DNA of 64,000 nucleotides from the NCBI GenBank assembly GCA_934432595.1, contig CAKRYR010000004.1, positions 62,001-126,000 of the forward strand. Reading direction: 5' to 3'. Origin of the DNA: an uncultured Lachnospiraceae bacterium (lineage in GTDB: Bacteria > Bacillota > Clostridia > Lachnospirales > Lachnospiraceae). This document shows, piece after piece, positions 55,262 through 64,000 of the stretch. Under the pieces are notes generated by a model. The model had not been told where the DNA came from, did not search any database, and saw only the letters and a list, made by a program, of their open reading frames with translations. Position numbers and translations under genes: made by a program. The first letter of the stretch is position 1, and every line of letters begins with the position of its first letter.

Positions 55262-56659
55262 TTAATATCTAACTACTTCAAAACGTTGCATTTCGTATGC
55301 TTCATCCTTATTTATGCCAGCTTTTTTTAGTGCAATCTCTAATTGTTGTTTAGGAGAAGTAACAGTTTCAAGATTTGGTAATAATAATCCTCGTTTACTG
55401 TCTGTATTTACAATTACACCATATTTTTCAACATCTAGTTCATCAAGTGAATCAATTGGTTCTGGATCATTTAATATATCCACACTGTATGTTAAAAATG
55501 GAAGTTCATCAACTGTAATAGGTGTAAATCTTGGATCATTAATTCCTGCATTAATAGTATTGGTAATTATTTCGTGAGCTATACATCCAGTAGTAGGAGT
55601 AATAGTACCAATACACCCACGAACAGCACCATCTTTTTTAATTGTTACAAATACTGCAGCGTTATTTTCTAACATTTCCTCTGTGATAATGTCATTTAAA
55701 TCAGTTAATGTTAAATATTTTTTTGTTGTAACGTATTTTTCAAGAGTAACACGTGCTAATTTAACATATGGATTTTCATTATCTTTACGTTTTTTTAGTT
55801 GTAATTGAACTTTGTTTTCAAGACGTCTGTCAAATTGTCTATCTGGATTAATGTGGCTATAGTCTGGTTTATAATTACAGAAAGCATAGCCTACACCTAA
55901 TGTTCCTTCATATGAAATAAAATTAGTTTTAACATCTCTGCCATCAAGAGCACCAGCTAAAATATTGAAACAATTTAAACCACATTGTAATGAATTCTCT
56001 ACAAAAGTAGGAGAGAATGTCATTAAGTCTATAAAATCACCTGATTTTAATATATCAGTAACAGCTTCATCAAATATAGGACCTTCGTGTCTATATCCAT
56101 AAGGACCATCTTCCTTTAAGCAGTGTGATAAATCGCCACTTGCTACCAATACAGCTCTACGATTTAAATTTTCACAAGCCCTAGCTATACATTTACCAAA
56201 TTTATAATGTACATAAGGAGATAAGTTAGATAATGACACACGTATTATTTTATAATCCTCTAGATATTTATTTATATAATATAGAGGTATAGTAGTTCCG
56301 TGGTCAAGGGAAGGATCTTTTTCTCCTAAACCACCTGCATTTATATCAGAAGTAACACAAACAGCAGATATTTGCTGAGCTAATTCTTTATCGTATTTAA
56401 CATCAAATTGAAGTTCAGGTGTATTAAATTTAGACATATCACCATGAGCTTTATTGCCAGGTGAGATATGGAAGTAGTCTGCATACATTACTGAATGTGA
56501 AGTTACTATTATTATTGTGTCTGGGTTATCTCTTGCGATACTTTTGCCTATTTCATTATATGCATCTACTGTAGCTTGAACTTCTTTTTCACGACCATGT
56601 GCAATTTCTGGAATTGATACTGGTGGATGTGGTACGATATAACTATTGACTATACTCAT
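55262..56659 (-). CDS. AmmeMemoRadiSam B-A fusion (MEMO1-like plus AMMECR1)
   Basis: A 465-residue protein. Residues about 1-260 resemble class III extradiol dioxygenase/MEMO1 proteins (VPHPPVSIPEI, VTSHSVMY, LDHGTTIPLYY, VASGDLSHCL). Residues about 290-465 are an AMMECR1 domain (VRGCIGTITPTTGCIAHE, NDPRFTPIT). The two are usually adjacent genes with a radical SAM enzyme; here the first two are fused and no radical SAM gene is in the window. The function of the system is unclear, possibly an RNA or metabolite modification. GGGAGG precedes the minus-strand ATG. Confidence 0.9.
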   Translation of the reverse strand: MSIVNSYIVPHPPVSIPEIAHGREKEVQATVDAYNEIGKSIARDNPDTIIIVTSHSVMYADYFHISPGNKAHGDMSKFNTPELQFDVKYDKELAQQISAVCVTSDINAGGLGEKDPSLDHGTTIPLYYINKYLEDYKIIRVSLSNLSPYVHYKFGKCIARACENLNRRAVLVASGDLSHCLKEDGPYGYRHEGPIFDEAVTDILKSGDFIDLMTFSPTFVENSLQCGLNCFNILAGALDGRDVKTNFISYEGTLGVGYAFCNYKPDYSHINPDRQFDRRLENKVQLQLKKRKDNENPYVKLARVTLEKYVTTKKYLTLTDLNDIITEEMLENNAAVFVTIKKDGAVRGCIGTITPTTGCIAHEIITNTINAGINDPRFTPITVDELPFLTYSVDILNDPEPIDSLDELDVEKYGVIVNTDSKRGLLLPNLETVTSPKQQLEIALKKAGINKDEAYEMQRFEVVRY

Positions 56660-57300
56660 TAATATTTACCTCCCTAGGTATTATTATTTATTATTATTGT
56701 TCACACTTTTTACAAAAAATTACAATTTACGAATTGCTATATAATTTTTCGGAAATATACTACAATACTAATATGGGAAATAAAACCTATTGATTATATT
56801 TTTGGGGGTTCTAGGGACGATTTCCATTTTTGGGTGGTTCTAGTGACGATTTGTATATTTATATTATTGGTGGGAATTCTAGTCACGATATCAAATTGAT
56901 ATAATTATTCATTTTAATACACGCTTTCGCTTCGTTGCTTTGCCTAATGGTACTAAGCTCACACGGCGATTGTATCTTGTGTTCGCTAAGTGCCAAGGCA
57001 CGCAAATAGTATTAAAATGTATAATATATAATTTGATATCTGTTTACTAATGAGTCACTAATATAAATATTCAAATCTGTTTACTATAGCTGAAAATGAA
57101 AATCTGTGTACTACAATTTACAAAAAATATAAACTTTTTCGACTACTAAAGCTCCGCGAAAGATATAGTCTTTTTAGTAACTGTGATAGATAATATATTT
57201 TACAATTTAATTGTAATGTCAAATATAGAATCAAAATAATATAGTAATCTTTGTACTATTATAGTTATTTAAAATCGTCCCTAGAATAGAAAAACTAGAC
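56660..57300. other. Repeat-rich intergenic region of about 640 bp
   Basis: No gene. It contains the long inverted-repeat element at 56801-57115 and a single ATCGTCCCTAGAA motif at 57274-57286. The left part (56660-56800) holds the promoter region of the minus-strand AMMECR1 gene. Confidence 0.7.
56801..57115. mobile_element. MITE-like element with long imperfect inverted repeats
   Basis: The reverse complement of 56801-56920 aligns with 57009-57115: GTATTAAAATG, AATTTGATATC, AATATAAATAT and AAATG-AAATC occur in the same order. Each arm holds three short motifs, but the motif differs between arms: TTCTAGNNACGAT on the left (56809, 56838, 56877) and ATCTGTNTACTA on the right (57038, 57075, 57102). 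The centre carries the 36-base core also found at 43.7 kb. There is no transposase inside. It looks like paired ends of a transposon with multiple recombinase sites. Confidence 0.7.
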
Positions 57301-57756
57301 CTATGATTTTTTAGTTATGGAGTCTTTTATTTTTATTATGATTATAGAAAGTATTGGTGTAATTACTAGAGTAATTATTGAAAATAGAATCATAACTAGT
57401 CCATCCATTTCAATTAATTTATCTAGTTTGATAAGTTTTGCAAACGATGAATCAAATATAAGCATACAGAAGACGGTGTTTTGTAGTATCCAAAGTATAA
57501 GAGCAATTATATAATATTTTTTTCTTGAGATATTATATGTATTGTTTATTTCTTCATCGGTTCTTTTTATCATTTTATAGGTGTTATAAAAAATAATTAT
57601 ACATAGTATTATTATAAAGATAATTGTCGTTAGATTACTTCCATAATCAGCACTAAATAGAGTAGAATCAAATATTAAGTCTAATAGAATGCTTGATCCT
57701 ATAATGTATGCCCATACTCCTAAGATTATTAAAGAAACTTTATAAGTCCATTTCAT
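57301..57756 (-). CDS. Small four-helix membrane protein
   Basis: A 151-residue protein read from the ATG at 57756 behind AGGAGGGTG. It has four hydrophobic helices (about 6-27, 38-58, 76-97 and 115-142) and short charged loops. I recognise no family. The gene stands alone between repeat-rich regions and may be accessory. Confidence 0.65.
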   Translation of the reverse strand: MKWTYKVSLIILGVWAYIIGSSILLDLIFDSTLFSADYGSNLTTIIFIIILCIIIFYNTYKMIKRTDEEINNTYNISRKKYYIIALILWILQNTVFCMLIFDSSFAKLIKLDKLIEMDGLVMILFSIITLVITPILSIIIIKIKDSITKKS

Positions 57757-57856
57757 AAATGTATACACCCTCCTGTAATTTATATTTAATAACATAAATA
57801 ATACATTTAATATCGTATAGATTTAAGTAATTATTACGTTAAAGTATATGTTAAAT

Positions 57857-57964
57857 TTAATGTAATAACATTTCTAAAATAGATTTTCCATATAGTTGCT
57901 CAAATACATCAATTGCACCTTTTTGATATGGGGCAGAAGGATCACAATAAAATACATTGGTTCT
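57857..57964 (-). pseudogene. Fragment of an IS30-like transposase
   Basis: The minus-strand frame ends TNVFYCDPSAPYQKGAIDV and FEQLYGKSILEM, similar to the region around the second catalytic Asp of IS30-type DDE transposases (YF-x-DP-x-S/A-x-x-x-KG). Upstream residues in the same frame are unrelated, so only about 36 codons survive. The rest of the gap to 58083 contains no other gene. Confidence 0.45.
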
Positions 57965-58083
57965 CGTTACCGAAAGATAATAAAGAAAGGGTAGAAATAA
58001 TGTTAAAGATGTTATATAATTATAGACTGTTGGTAATGGATAGAGATATAGTGAGCTTAGGATAGAGAAATGGGGATATATTG

Positions 58084-58857
58084 ATGGATGCATATACAAG
58101 TTTTGCTCAGGTGTATGATTTATTTATGGACAATATACCATATGATGATTGGTGCAATTATTTGGCTGAATTATTAAATAAATATGGTGTAAATGAAGGA
58201 TTAATACTTGAACTAGGTTGTGGTACGGGAAGTGTTACAAGAAGAATGGCTGCAAAGGGGTATAATATGATTGGTATTGATAATTCTGAGGATATGTTGG
58301 CAATTGCCAGAGACGTTTCCGAAGATGCCTCAGATAATATATTATATCTATTGCAAGATATGACAGAATTTGAACTATATGGGACAGTTAATGCTATAAT
58401 TAGTATATGTGATTGTATGAATTATATATTAGCTGAAAATGAATTATTGAAGGTATTTAAACTAGCTAATAATTATCTTGAAAAAGATGGTATATTTATT
58501 TTTGATATGAATACAGAGTATAAATATAAGGAAATCTTAGATGATAATGTTATAGCAGAAAATAGAGATGAAGGAAGTTTTATTTGGGAAAATACCTATT
58601 ATGAAGATGACAAAATTAATGAGTATAATCTTACATTATATATAAAGGATAATGAAGATAATAAATATAATAGATTTGAAGAAACACATTATCAAAAGGC
58701 TTATTCAGTTGAGAATGTTATTAGGTTAATTGAAGAAGCGGGGATGAAATTTATCAAAGTATATGATGCATTTACCTTTGAAGAACCTAATGAAAATAGC
58801 GAAAGAGTATATTTTGTAGCTAAGGAAGGGTTTCAAAAGAATAAAAAATATGTTTAG
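58084..58857 (+). CDS. Class I SAM-dependent methyltransferase
   Basis: A 257-residue methyltransferase with motif I LILELGCGTGSVTRRM and the acidic motif II IGIDNSEDML. The start DAYTSFAQVYDLFMDNIPYDDW is typical of small-molecule methyltransferases in Firmicutes. No specific substrate is indicated. It is followed 96 bp later by hslO. Confidence 0.88.
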   Translation: MDAYTSFAQVYDLFMDNIPYDDWCNYLAELLNKYGVNEGLILELGCGTGSVTRRMAAKGYNMIGIDNSEDMLAIARDVSEDASDNILYLLQDMTEFELYGTVNAIISICDCMNYILAENELLKVFKLANNYLEKDGIFIFDMNTEYKYKEILDDNVIAENRDEGSFIWENTYYEDDKINEYNLTLYIKDNEDNKYNRFEETHYQKAYSVENVIRLIEEAGMKFIKVYDAFTFEEPNENSERVYFVAKEGFQKNKKYV

Positions 58858-58953
58858 TATATAGGCGTATAAATATATAGAATAATAAGAAAGCAAAATT
58901 AATTATAATAAATAAAGATTAAATTATAGGAAGTTATTATATGGAGGAATATT

Positions 58954-59820
58954 ATGAAAGATTATATAGTAAAGGCAACAGCAGCAGATAATCAAATTAG
59001 AGCATATGCTGCAACTACAAGAGAATTAGTGGAACGTGCTAGACAAATACATAATACTAGTCCAGTTGCTACAGCAGCACTAGGAAGATTACTTACAGCA
59101 GGTAGTATTATGGGAAGTATGCAAAAAGGCGAAAATGATTTATTAACACTTCAAATTCAATGTTCTGGTCCAATTCAAGGGTTAACTGTAACAGCAGATT
59201 CAAAAGCAAGAGTTAAAGGATATGTTGTGAATCCTAATGTTATGTTACCACCAAGTGATAAAGGTAAATTAGATGTAGGTAAGGCACTAGATTTAGGTGT
59301 TATGAGTGTTATTAAAGATATGGGATTAAAAGAACCATATGTAGGACAAACCCATTTAGTAAGTGGTGAGATAGCCGAAGATTTGACTTATTATTTTGCA
59401 ACATCAGAACAAGTGCCTTCATCAGTTGCATTAGGTGTTCTTATGAATAAGGAAAATACAGTAAGACAAGCTGGAGGATTTATTATCCAACTTATGCCAT
59501 ATACAGATGATGCAATTATTGACAAATTAGAGAAAACTCTTAAGGAAATGAAACCTATAACACAATTATTAGATGCTAATATGACTCCTGAGATGCTCCT
59601 TGAAGAGGTTCTTGGTGAATTCGGTTTACAAATAAATGAAACAGTTCCAACAGAGTATTATTGTAATTGTTCAAAAGATAGAGTTCATAAGGCAATAAGC
59701 AGTATATCTAAGAAAGATATTCAAGAGATGATAGATGATAATAAACCAATAGAAGTTAATTGTCATTTCTGTGATAAAAAGTATATATTTGAAGTGGATG
59801 AACTTAAAAAGATGCTTTAA
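58954..59820 (+). CDS. hslO: Hsp33 redox-regulated chaperone
   Basis: A 288-residue chaperone activated by oxidation. The redox zinc centre is complete: C237-x-C239 and C270-x2-C273. The N-terminal domain (RAYAATTRELVERARQIHNT) is typical. ATGGAGGAA precedes the ATG. It is usually silent until disulfides form under oxidative stress, which fits an anaerobe facing oxygen. Confidence 0.96.
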   Translation: MKDYIVKATAADNQIRAYAATTRELVERARQIHNTSPVATAALGRLLTAGSIMGSMQKGENDLLTLQIQCSGPIQGLTVTADSKARVKGYVVNPNVMLPPSDKGKLDVGKALDLGVMSVIKDMGLKEPYVGQTHLVSGEIAEDLTYYFATSEQVPSSVALGVLMNKENTVRQAGGFIIQLMPYTDDAIIDKLEKTLKEMKPITQLLDANMTPEMLLEEVLGEFGLQINETVPTEYYCNCSKDRVHKAISSISKKDIQEMIDDNKPIEVNCHFCDKKYIFEVDELKKML

Positions 59821-59890
59821 TAAGTAAAATTAATAATATATATTAGAAAATATAATAAGTGATTACTTCCAAGATTTGTTAATTATATGT

Positions 59891-59896
59891 TATAAT
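59891..59896 (+). promoter_or_regulatory. Isolated TATAAT (-10) after hslO
   Basis: A perfect -10 hexamer without a good -35 partner. A hairpin (59906-59913 with 59925-59932) and then a terminator lie between it and the next gene, which would make a short attenuated leader if the promoter is real. Confidence 0.4.
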
Positions 59897-59946
59897 AATA
59901 GAGAGGATTACAAGAAAGAATTATTTGTAATCGTTTATAGAATTGT

Positions 59947-59993
59947 AAAAGGGTTTAAGAAATATTAGTTTTTTTTAAATCCTTTTGTTTTTT
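59947..59993 (+). terminator. Intrinsic terminator before the secreted protein gene
   Basis: AAAAGGGTTTAA (59947-59958) pairs with TTAAATCCTTTT (59975-59986) with one G-T pair, then T-rich sequence. It ends hslO transcription and may attenuate the next gene. Confidence 0.75.
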
Positions 59994-60006
59994 AGGAGGA
60001 ATGCGT

Positions 60007-60876
60007 ATGAAGAAGATGGTATGCGTATTAACCTTTTTATTTAGTTTTATAATGTGTGGAGTAACTTGTTATGGAGCTGAAATAGAGAAAGATATTCCAG
60101 TTAATGCAAAAACAGAAGTAATTATGGAGGGTGTAAAAGAAGGAGTTAGAGTTAAAGATAATGAAATAAAAGTTGAAATGGATGATGGAACAATTATTAA
60201 GGCAGAGGGAGAATTTGAGGATACAGTTCGCCTTATGGTAATGCCTATCAAGAAAAGCATGAAGAAAGAGTGGAATTGGCTTCAAAAGATAACAAAAAGA
60301 ATTGGAGTTAATAAAAGTGCTTATGATATATTTTTTATTAATAGTAAAGGAGTAAGGGTTGATGCAGGTAAGGGAAGTCAGATATCAGTTATGTCTAGAG
60401 ATAGACTAAAAGATATTAATGTATACTTTATTGGGTCTAATGGGGGACAGTCAAAACTAAAATCAAAGATTGAGGAATATGTTGTTAAATTTAAGATGGT
60501 TAGGAATGGATATTATACATTAGTTATAGCTAATGATAATAAGGCTGGATTTACAAAGAATGATAATTCAATAAAGGATATTACTAAAACTGAGGATGAT
60601 AGAAGTAAAGAAGATGCTTTGGATGAAAATAGTAATAATAAACAGAAAGATGAAGCTGATAATAATAAACAGGAAGATGAAAATGGTAATTCAGATAAGA
60701 AGGTAGATGGTAAAAAGAATACAAGTAGTTCAAAAACTTCAAAGAGTGAAAAAAAAGGAATAGATATAGCTTATTTATTATTGATTTTAGGTGTATTTGT
60801 GGGGACGGTAATAATATTTATTATAATATTATTTAAGAAAAAGAAGGATGAAGAAGATAGTAAAAGTATAGAGTAA
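60007..60876 (+). CDS. Secreted protein with C-terminal membrane anchor
   Basis: A 289-residue protein read from ATG 60007 behind AGGAGGA. It has a signal peptide (about 1-23, ending CYGA), a beta-rich region (about 25-180), a hydrophilic Asp/Asn/Lys-rich spacer (about 185-250), a membrane helix (about 253-275) and a short basic/acidic tail. The layout is that of a surface-displayed domain on a stalk. I recognise no family. It is 29 bp from the diguanylate cyclase gene, so it is probably co-transcribed and could be its sensor partner. Confidence 0.8.
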   Translation: MKKMVCVLTFLFSFIMCGVTCYGAEIEKDIPVNAKTEVIMEGVKEGVRVKDNEIKVEMDDGTIIKAEGEFEDTVRLMVMPIKKSMKKEWNWLQKITKRIGVNKSAYDIFFINSKGVRVDAGKGSQISVMSRDRLKDINVYFIGSNGGQSKLKSKIEEYVVKFKMVRNGYYTLVIANDNKAGFTKNDNSIKDITKTEDDRSKEDALDENSNNKQKDEADNNKQEDENGNSDKKVDGKKNTSSSKTSKSEKKGIDIAYLLLILGVFVGTVIIFIIILFKKKKDEEDSKSIE

Positions 60877-60905
60877 TAAAAATATAATTGATAGGAGTCT
60901 ATAAC

Positions 60906-61991
60906 ATGGGGTATGAATTAGATGCTAATAAATATAATTATAAGTGTTTAATGTTAAGTGTTTTAGCTATTGAATTAATATGGATAGCAACGGAAACAGG
61001 ATTATTTGTAGTTGAAAAGATTATTATGAGAACGGCTGTTATTCCAATAACAATATTTTCTATGATTGTTATAATTGTACTTGCTCTTATGGGACTTAAT
61101 CATAGGTGGGTTAAGTATGTTCTTATTACATCAGAAATATTTGCAATTCATATAATGGGAACTATGCTTACATATCACGTTGTTATTTTTTTCGGAATAC
61201 CATTTCTTATGGCAGCTCATTATCAGAATAAGAAAATGGCAATATATACATTGATAACAAGTCTTATAGGAATGGTTTTTGTAATCGGTATAGGATATAG
61301 TTATGGTGTATGTGATTTGAATATGGTAGCTTTTACTAAGGACAGAATAGATACATATGGAGAGTTAGCGATAATACCAATTAATATTATAAGTGGAGCA
61401 ACAAAATTAAAAGTTATGGCATATTTTTATTTTCCAAGAGCAGTATTGTTGGTATTATTTACTGTCATGACATTATCTATTGCAGAAAGTGGTAGAGTTA
61501 TGCAACAGAAACAAACAGAAGCAGAATATGAAAGTACACATGATAAGATGACGGGAGTGTACAATAAAAATATGTATCTACGAATGATTAGTGAAAAGTG
61601 TCCTAAAATGAAAAAAATTGCAGTAGTTTTTTTTGATGTTAATGGATTAAAACAAATTAATGATAATTTAGGACATGAAAAAGGTGATTTACTTATAAAA
61701 TTGGCTGCGAAAACATTATCTTATTTTAAATCTGATGATTTAAGTATATTTAGAATGGGTGGAGATGAGTTTGTGGCAATTATGGAGAATGGTACAGAAG
61801 AAAAGGTTGAAAAATTTCTAGCTAGTTGGAAGAAAATACTAGAGGCTATGAATAGTGAAATGTCAGAAATTAAATGCGAAATGGCTTCTGGTTATGCGTT
61901 AGGAGAGGGAAAAGATGTAGAAAAAATTGTAGAAATGGCTGATGAGGAGATGTATAAGAATAAGATTGCAATGAAAGGATTTGCTAGATAG
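60906..61991 (+). CDS. Membrane diguanylate cyclase (GGDEF)
   Basis: A 361-residue protein read from ATG 60906 after TAGGAGT. About six membrane helices (residues 15-195) are followed by a GGDEF domain with an intact active site (G285-G286-D287-E288-F289) and FFDVNGLKQINDNLGHEKGD. The RxxD inhibitory site five residues before GGDEF is missing, so product feedback is unlikely. It makes cyclic di-GMP from GTP. No EAL or HD-GYP gene is nearby. Confidence 0.92.
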   Translation: MGYELDANKYNYKCLMLSVLAIELIWIATETGLFVVEKIIMRTAVIPITIFSMIVIIVLALMGLNHRWVKYVLITSEIFAIHIMGTMLTYHVVIFFGIPFLMAAHYQNKKMAIYTLITSLIGMVFVIGIGYSYGVCDLNMVAFTKDRIDTYGELAIIPINIISGATKLKVMAYFYFPRAVLLVLFTVMTLSIAESGRVMQQKQTEAEYESTHDKMTGVYNKNMYLRMISEKCPKMKKIAVVFFDVNGLKQINDNLGHEKGDLLIKLAAKTLSYFKSDDLSIFRMGGDEFVAIMENGTEEKVEKFLASWKKILEAMNSEMSEIKCEMASGYALGEGKDVEKIVEMADEEMYKNKIAMKGFAR

Positions 61992-62107
61992 TGATGGTTA
62001 GTAAAATATGTAACTGTTATGGTAGTTAATCTTTAAAATATTAATGTATAAGTTTTTTGATTTAATACACAATACTATTAAAGGGATTGATAAGGAGGAA
62101 TTTACTT

Positions 62108-64000
62108 ATGGCAAAAAGTATTACAGCACCAGAACAAGTAAGAAAAATTGAGGGTTATGAATTAGTTAGTAGTGAAGTATTAGATGAAATCAAAAGTGTT
62201 GGCTTAGTATATAAGCATGTAAAATCAGGCGCAAGGGTAGTTGTTGTGTCTAATGATGATGAAAATAAAGTTTTTTCAATAGGTTTTAGAACACCTCCAA
62301 CGGATTCGACAGGTGTTGCACATATTATTGAGCATTCAGTATTATGTGGTTCTAAAAAATATCCACCAAAAGATCCTTTTATTGAACTAGCAAAGGGCTC
62401 TTTAAATACATTTTTAAATGCGATAACTTATCCAGATAAAACAATTTATCCAATTGCAAGTTGTAATGATAAGGATTATCAGAATTTAATGAATGTATAT
62501 CTTGATGCAGTATTTTATCCAAACATTTATAAAAATGAGAAGATTTTTAAACAAGAAGGATGGCACTATGAATTAGATTCTGAAGATGGAGAGGTTATAT
62601 ATAATGGCGTTGTATATAACGAAATGAAGGGAGCATTTTCATCACCAAAACAAGTAGTTTTTAGAACGGTTCAGAATTCATTATTCCCAAATACTTCTTA
62701 TAGTACAGAATCAGGCGGAGACCCTGAATGTATTCCAGATCTTACTTATGAAGACTTTTTAGCTTTTCATGGTAAGTTTTATCATCCTGCAAATAGTTAT
62801 ATATATTTATATGGAGATATGGATATAGAAGAAAAGCTAGATTTTATTGCAAATGAATATTTAAATGATTTTGATAGAATAGAAGTTGACTCTGAGATTA
62901 AATATCAAGAACCATTTAAAGAAATGAGAGAAATGATTAAATATTATCCAATTCCAGAGGAAGAAGATACTAAAGATAAAGCGTTTTTAGCTTATAATAT
63001 GTCTATTGGAACTTCTTTAGATAAAGAACTTTGCTTTGCATTTGAAGTATTAGATTATGTTTTACTAGGAACTTCAGGAGCACCAGTAAAGCAAGCAATA
63101 TTAGATGCAGGTCTTGCGAAAGATGTATTCGGTGGATATGATTCGGATTTGTATCAGCCATTTTTCTCTATTATAGGAAAAGATGCTAATTATGAAGATA
63201 AAGACAAATATATTAAGGTTGTTAGGGAAGCTTTGGAAAAGGTAGTTAAAGAAGGAGTAGATAAGAAAGCTTTAAAAGCAGCAATTAATAGATATGAGTT
63301 TAAACATAGAGAGGCTGATTTTGATGGTTATCCTAAAGGACTTATCTATGGTTTAGATATGTTTGATAGTTGGTTGTATGATGATAATCAACCTTTTATG
63401 AGAATGAGTTTAAATGAAACATATGCATTCTTGAAGGAAAAGATTGATACAAATTATTATGAAGAATTAATTCAAAAGTATATGTTAGATAATACTTATG
63501 CAAGCTTTGTTGGAGTATTACCAAAGGCAGGATTGGGTAAGGAATTAGAAGAGAAAACAGCAGAAAAATTGGCAAAATATAAAGAAACTTTATCAGAAGA
63601 TGAGATAAAACAGTTAATTGAGGATACGAAAGCTCTTAAGAAATTCCAAGAGGAACCTTCAACAGAAGAAGAGCTAAAAACAATTCCTATGTTAACTATA
63701 GGTGATATTAAGAAAGAGGCATATCATATTAATAATCAGATACGTAAGGTAGATGATGTTACAGTTGTTTATCATGATGTATTTACTAATGGAATAGTGT
63801 ATTTTGATTTCTTGTTTGATTTGGATAAAGTACCAAAAACTTTATCACCATATATTGGATTGTATGCTATTGCTTTAGGATATTTTAATACGGAGAATTA
63901 TTCTTATTCTCAATTGGATAATGAGATTAATATGGTAACTGGTGGAATGGAATTTCGACCTATGAATTATTCTATTGAATACGAGGATAAGAGTAGAGGT
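62108..64000 (+). CDS. M16C insulinase-type metallopeptidase (partial, runs off the window)
   Basis: The first 631 codons of a presequence-protease-like M16C peptidase, open to the right edge. The inverted zinc motif is H72-I-I-E75-H76, with third ligand E172 (VVYNEMKGAF), 100 residues later as in PreP. The family totals about 970 residues in two halves that close over peptides. AAGGAGGAA precedes the ATG. It has no signal peptide, so it probably degrades peptides in the cytosol. Confidence 0.95.
   Translation, partial: MAKSITAPEQVRKIEGYELVSSEVLDEIKSVGLVYKHVKSGARVVVVSNDDENKVFSIGFRTPPTDSTGVAHIIEHSVLCGSKKYPPKDPFIELAKGSLNTFLNAITYPDKTIYPIASCNDKDYQNLMNVYLDAVFYPNIYKNEKIFKQEGWHYELDSEDGEVIYNGVVYNEMKGAFSSPKQVVFRTVQNSLFPNTSYSTESGGDPECIPDLTYEDFLAFHGKFYHPANSYIYLYGDMDIEEKLDFIANEYLNDFDRIEVDSEIKYQEPFKEMREMIKYYPIPEEEDTKDKAFLAYNMSIGTSLDKELCFAFEVLDYVLLGTSGAPVKQAILDAGLAKDVFGGYDSDLYQPFFSIIGKDANYEDKDKYIKVVREALEKVVKEGVDKKALKAAINRYEFKHREADFDGYPKGLIYGLDMFDSWLYDDNQPFMRMSLNETYAFLKEKIDTNYYEELIQKYMLDNTYASFVGVLPKAGLGKELEEKTAEKLAKYKETLSEDEIKQLIEDTKALKKFQEEPSTEEELKTIPMLTIGDIKKEAYHINNQIRKVDDVTVVYHDVFTNGIVYFDFLFDLDKVPKTLSPYIGLYAIALGYFNTENYSYSQLDNEINMVTGGMEFRPMNYSIEYEDKSRG

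Noticed and set aside
57965..58099. N-terminal half of the minus-strand frame ending at 57857
   Set aside because: Residues are aromatic low-complexity without ribosome site; only the last 36 codons resemble a transposase.
1..64000. CRISPR array or rRNA genes
   Set aside because: No regularly spaced direct repeats with unique spacers and no rRNA-like sequence were seen on either strand.

Overview
The window is strongly AT-rich chromosomal DNA with strong AGGAGG-type ribosome binding sites, CdaA-CdaR, Rex-like and CcpA-like operators, AdhE, a YukD/EssC type VII secretion system (T7SS) and infC-rpmI-rplT in a row. This points to an anaerobic Firmicute, most likely a Lachnospiraceae-type clostridium. 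The assignment rests on gene content and style only; no 16S gene is present.

Layout. 1-6.8 kb: a membrane protein, the cyclic-di-AMP synthase CdaA, its YbbR-domain partner, an FAD oxidoreductase and LeuA, closed by a bidirectional terminator. 6.9-9.6 kb: an LCP cell-wall ligase facing away from a membrane-anchored HtrA protease. 9.6-28.2 kb: the most interesting block. It holds a ClpX-family unfoldase with an unusual N-terminus and altered substrate loop, a Ser/Thr kinase with zinc ribbon, seven PASTA-like repeats and an Ig-like domain, and a Csp-like subtilisin. A perfect sigma-A promoter (TTGACA-17-TATAAT) then opens the T7SS operon: DUF6382-like/FHA protein, ParA-like protein, YukD, FHA-EssC, WXG100, DUF4176 protein, small helical protein and a probable glycine-zipper effector, followed by a scrambled tail of broken DUF4176-type copies with a second WXG100 gene lodged inside one. 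28.6-30 kb: infC (AUU start), rpmI, rplT and a tRNA-Leu. 30-31 kb: remnants of an integrase and a TnsC/TniB-like ATPase beside that tRNA. 31-38.5 kb: a secreted protein, a SpoVB-like flippase, 1-phosphofructokinase with a dead fruA scrap, an MFS transporter, a frameshifted DUF2007 gene, a zinc-ribbon protein and a LysR regulator. 38.5-46.6 kb: adhE behind a Rex-like operator, an APH-like kinase, an HD alarmone-hydrolase-like protein, a cytidylate-kinase-like protein, an AI-2E-family permease and dapF. 46.7-55.1 kb: a solute-binding/5'-nucleotidase-C fusion next to a hybrid histidine kinase, gltX and a UvrD helicase. 55.2-58 kb: a MEMO-AMMECR1 fusion on the minus strand, a MITE-like inverted-repeat region, a small membrane protein and a transposase scrap. 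58-64 kb: a methyltransferase, Hsp33, a secreted anchored protein, a diguanylate cyclase and an M16C metallopeptidase that runs off the end.

How the genes may work together. A transmembrane kinase able to phosphorylate threonines, a cytosolic FHA protein and FHA domains on the secretion ATPase EssC suggest a T7SS controlled by protein phosphorylation, with the ClpX-like unfoldase and Csp-like protease as possible quality-control or processing partners. This coupling is inferred from gene order and domain logic and was not demonstrated. The rest of the window is mostly housekeeping, with local decay at mobile-element scars.
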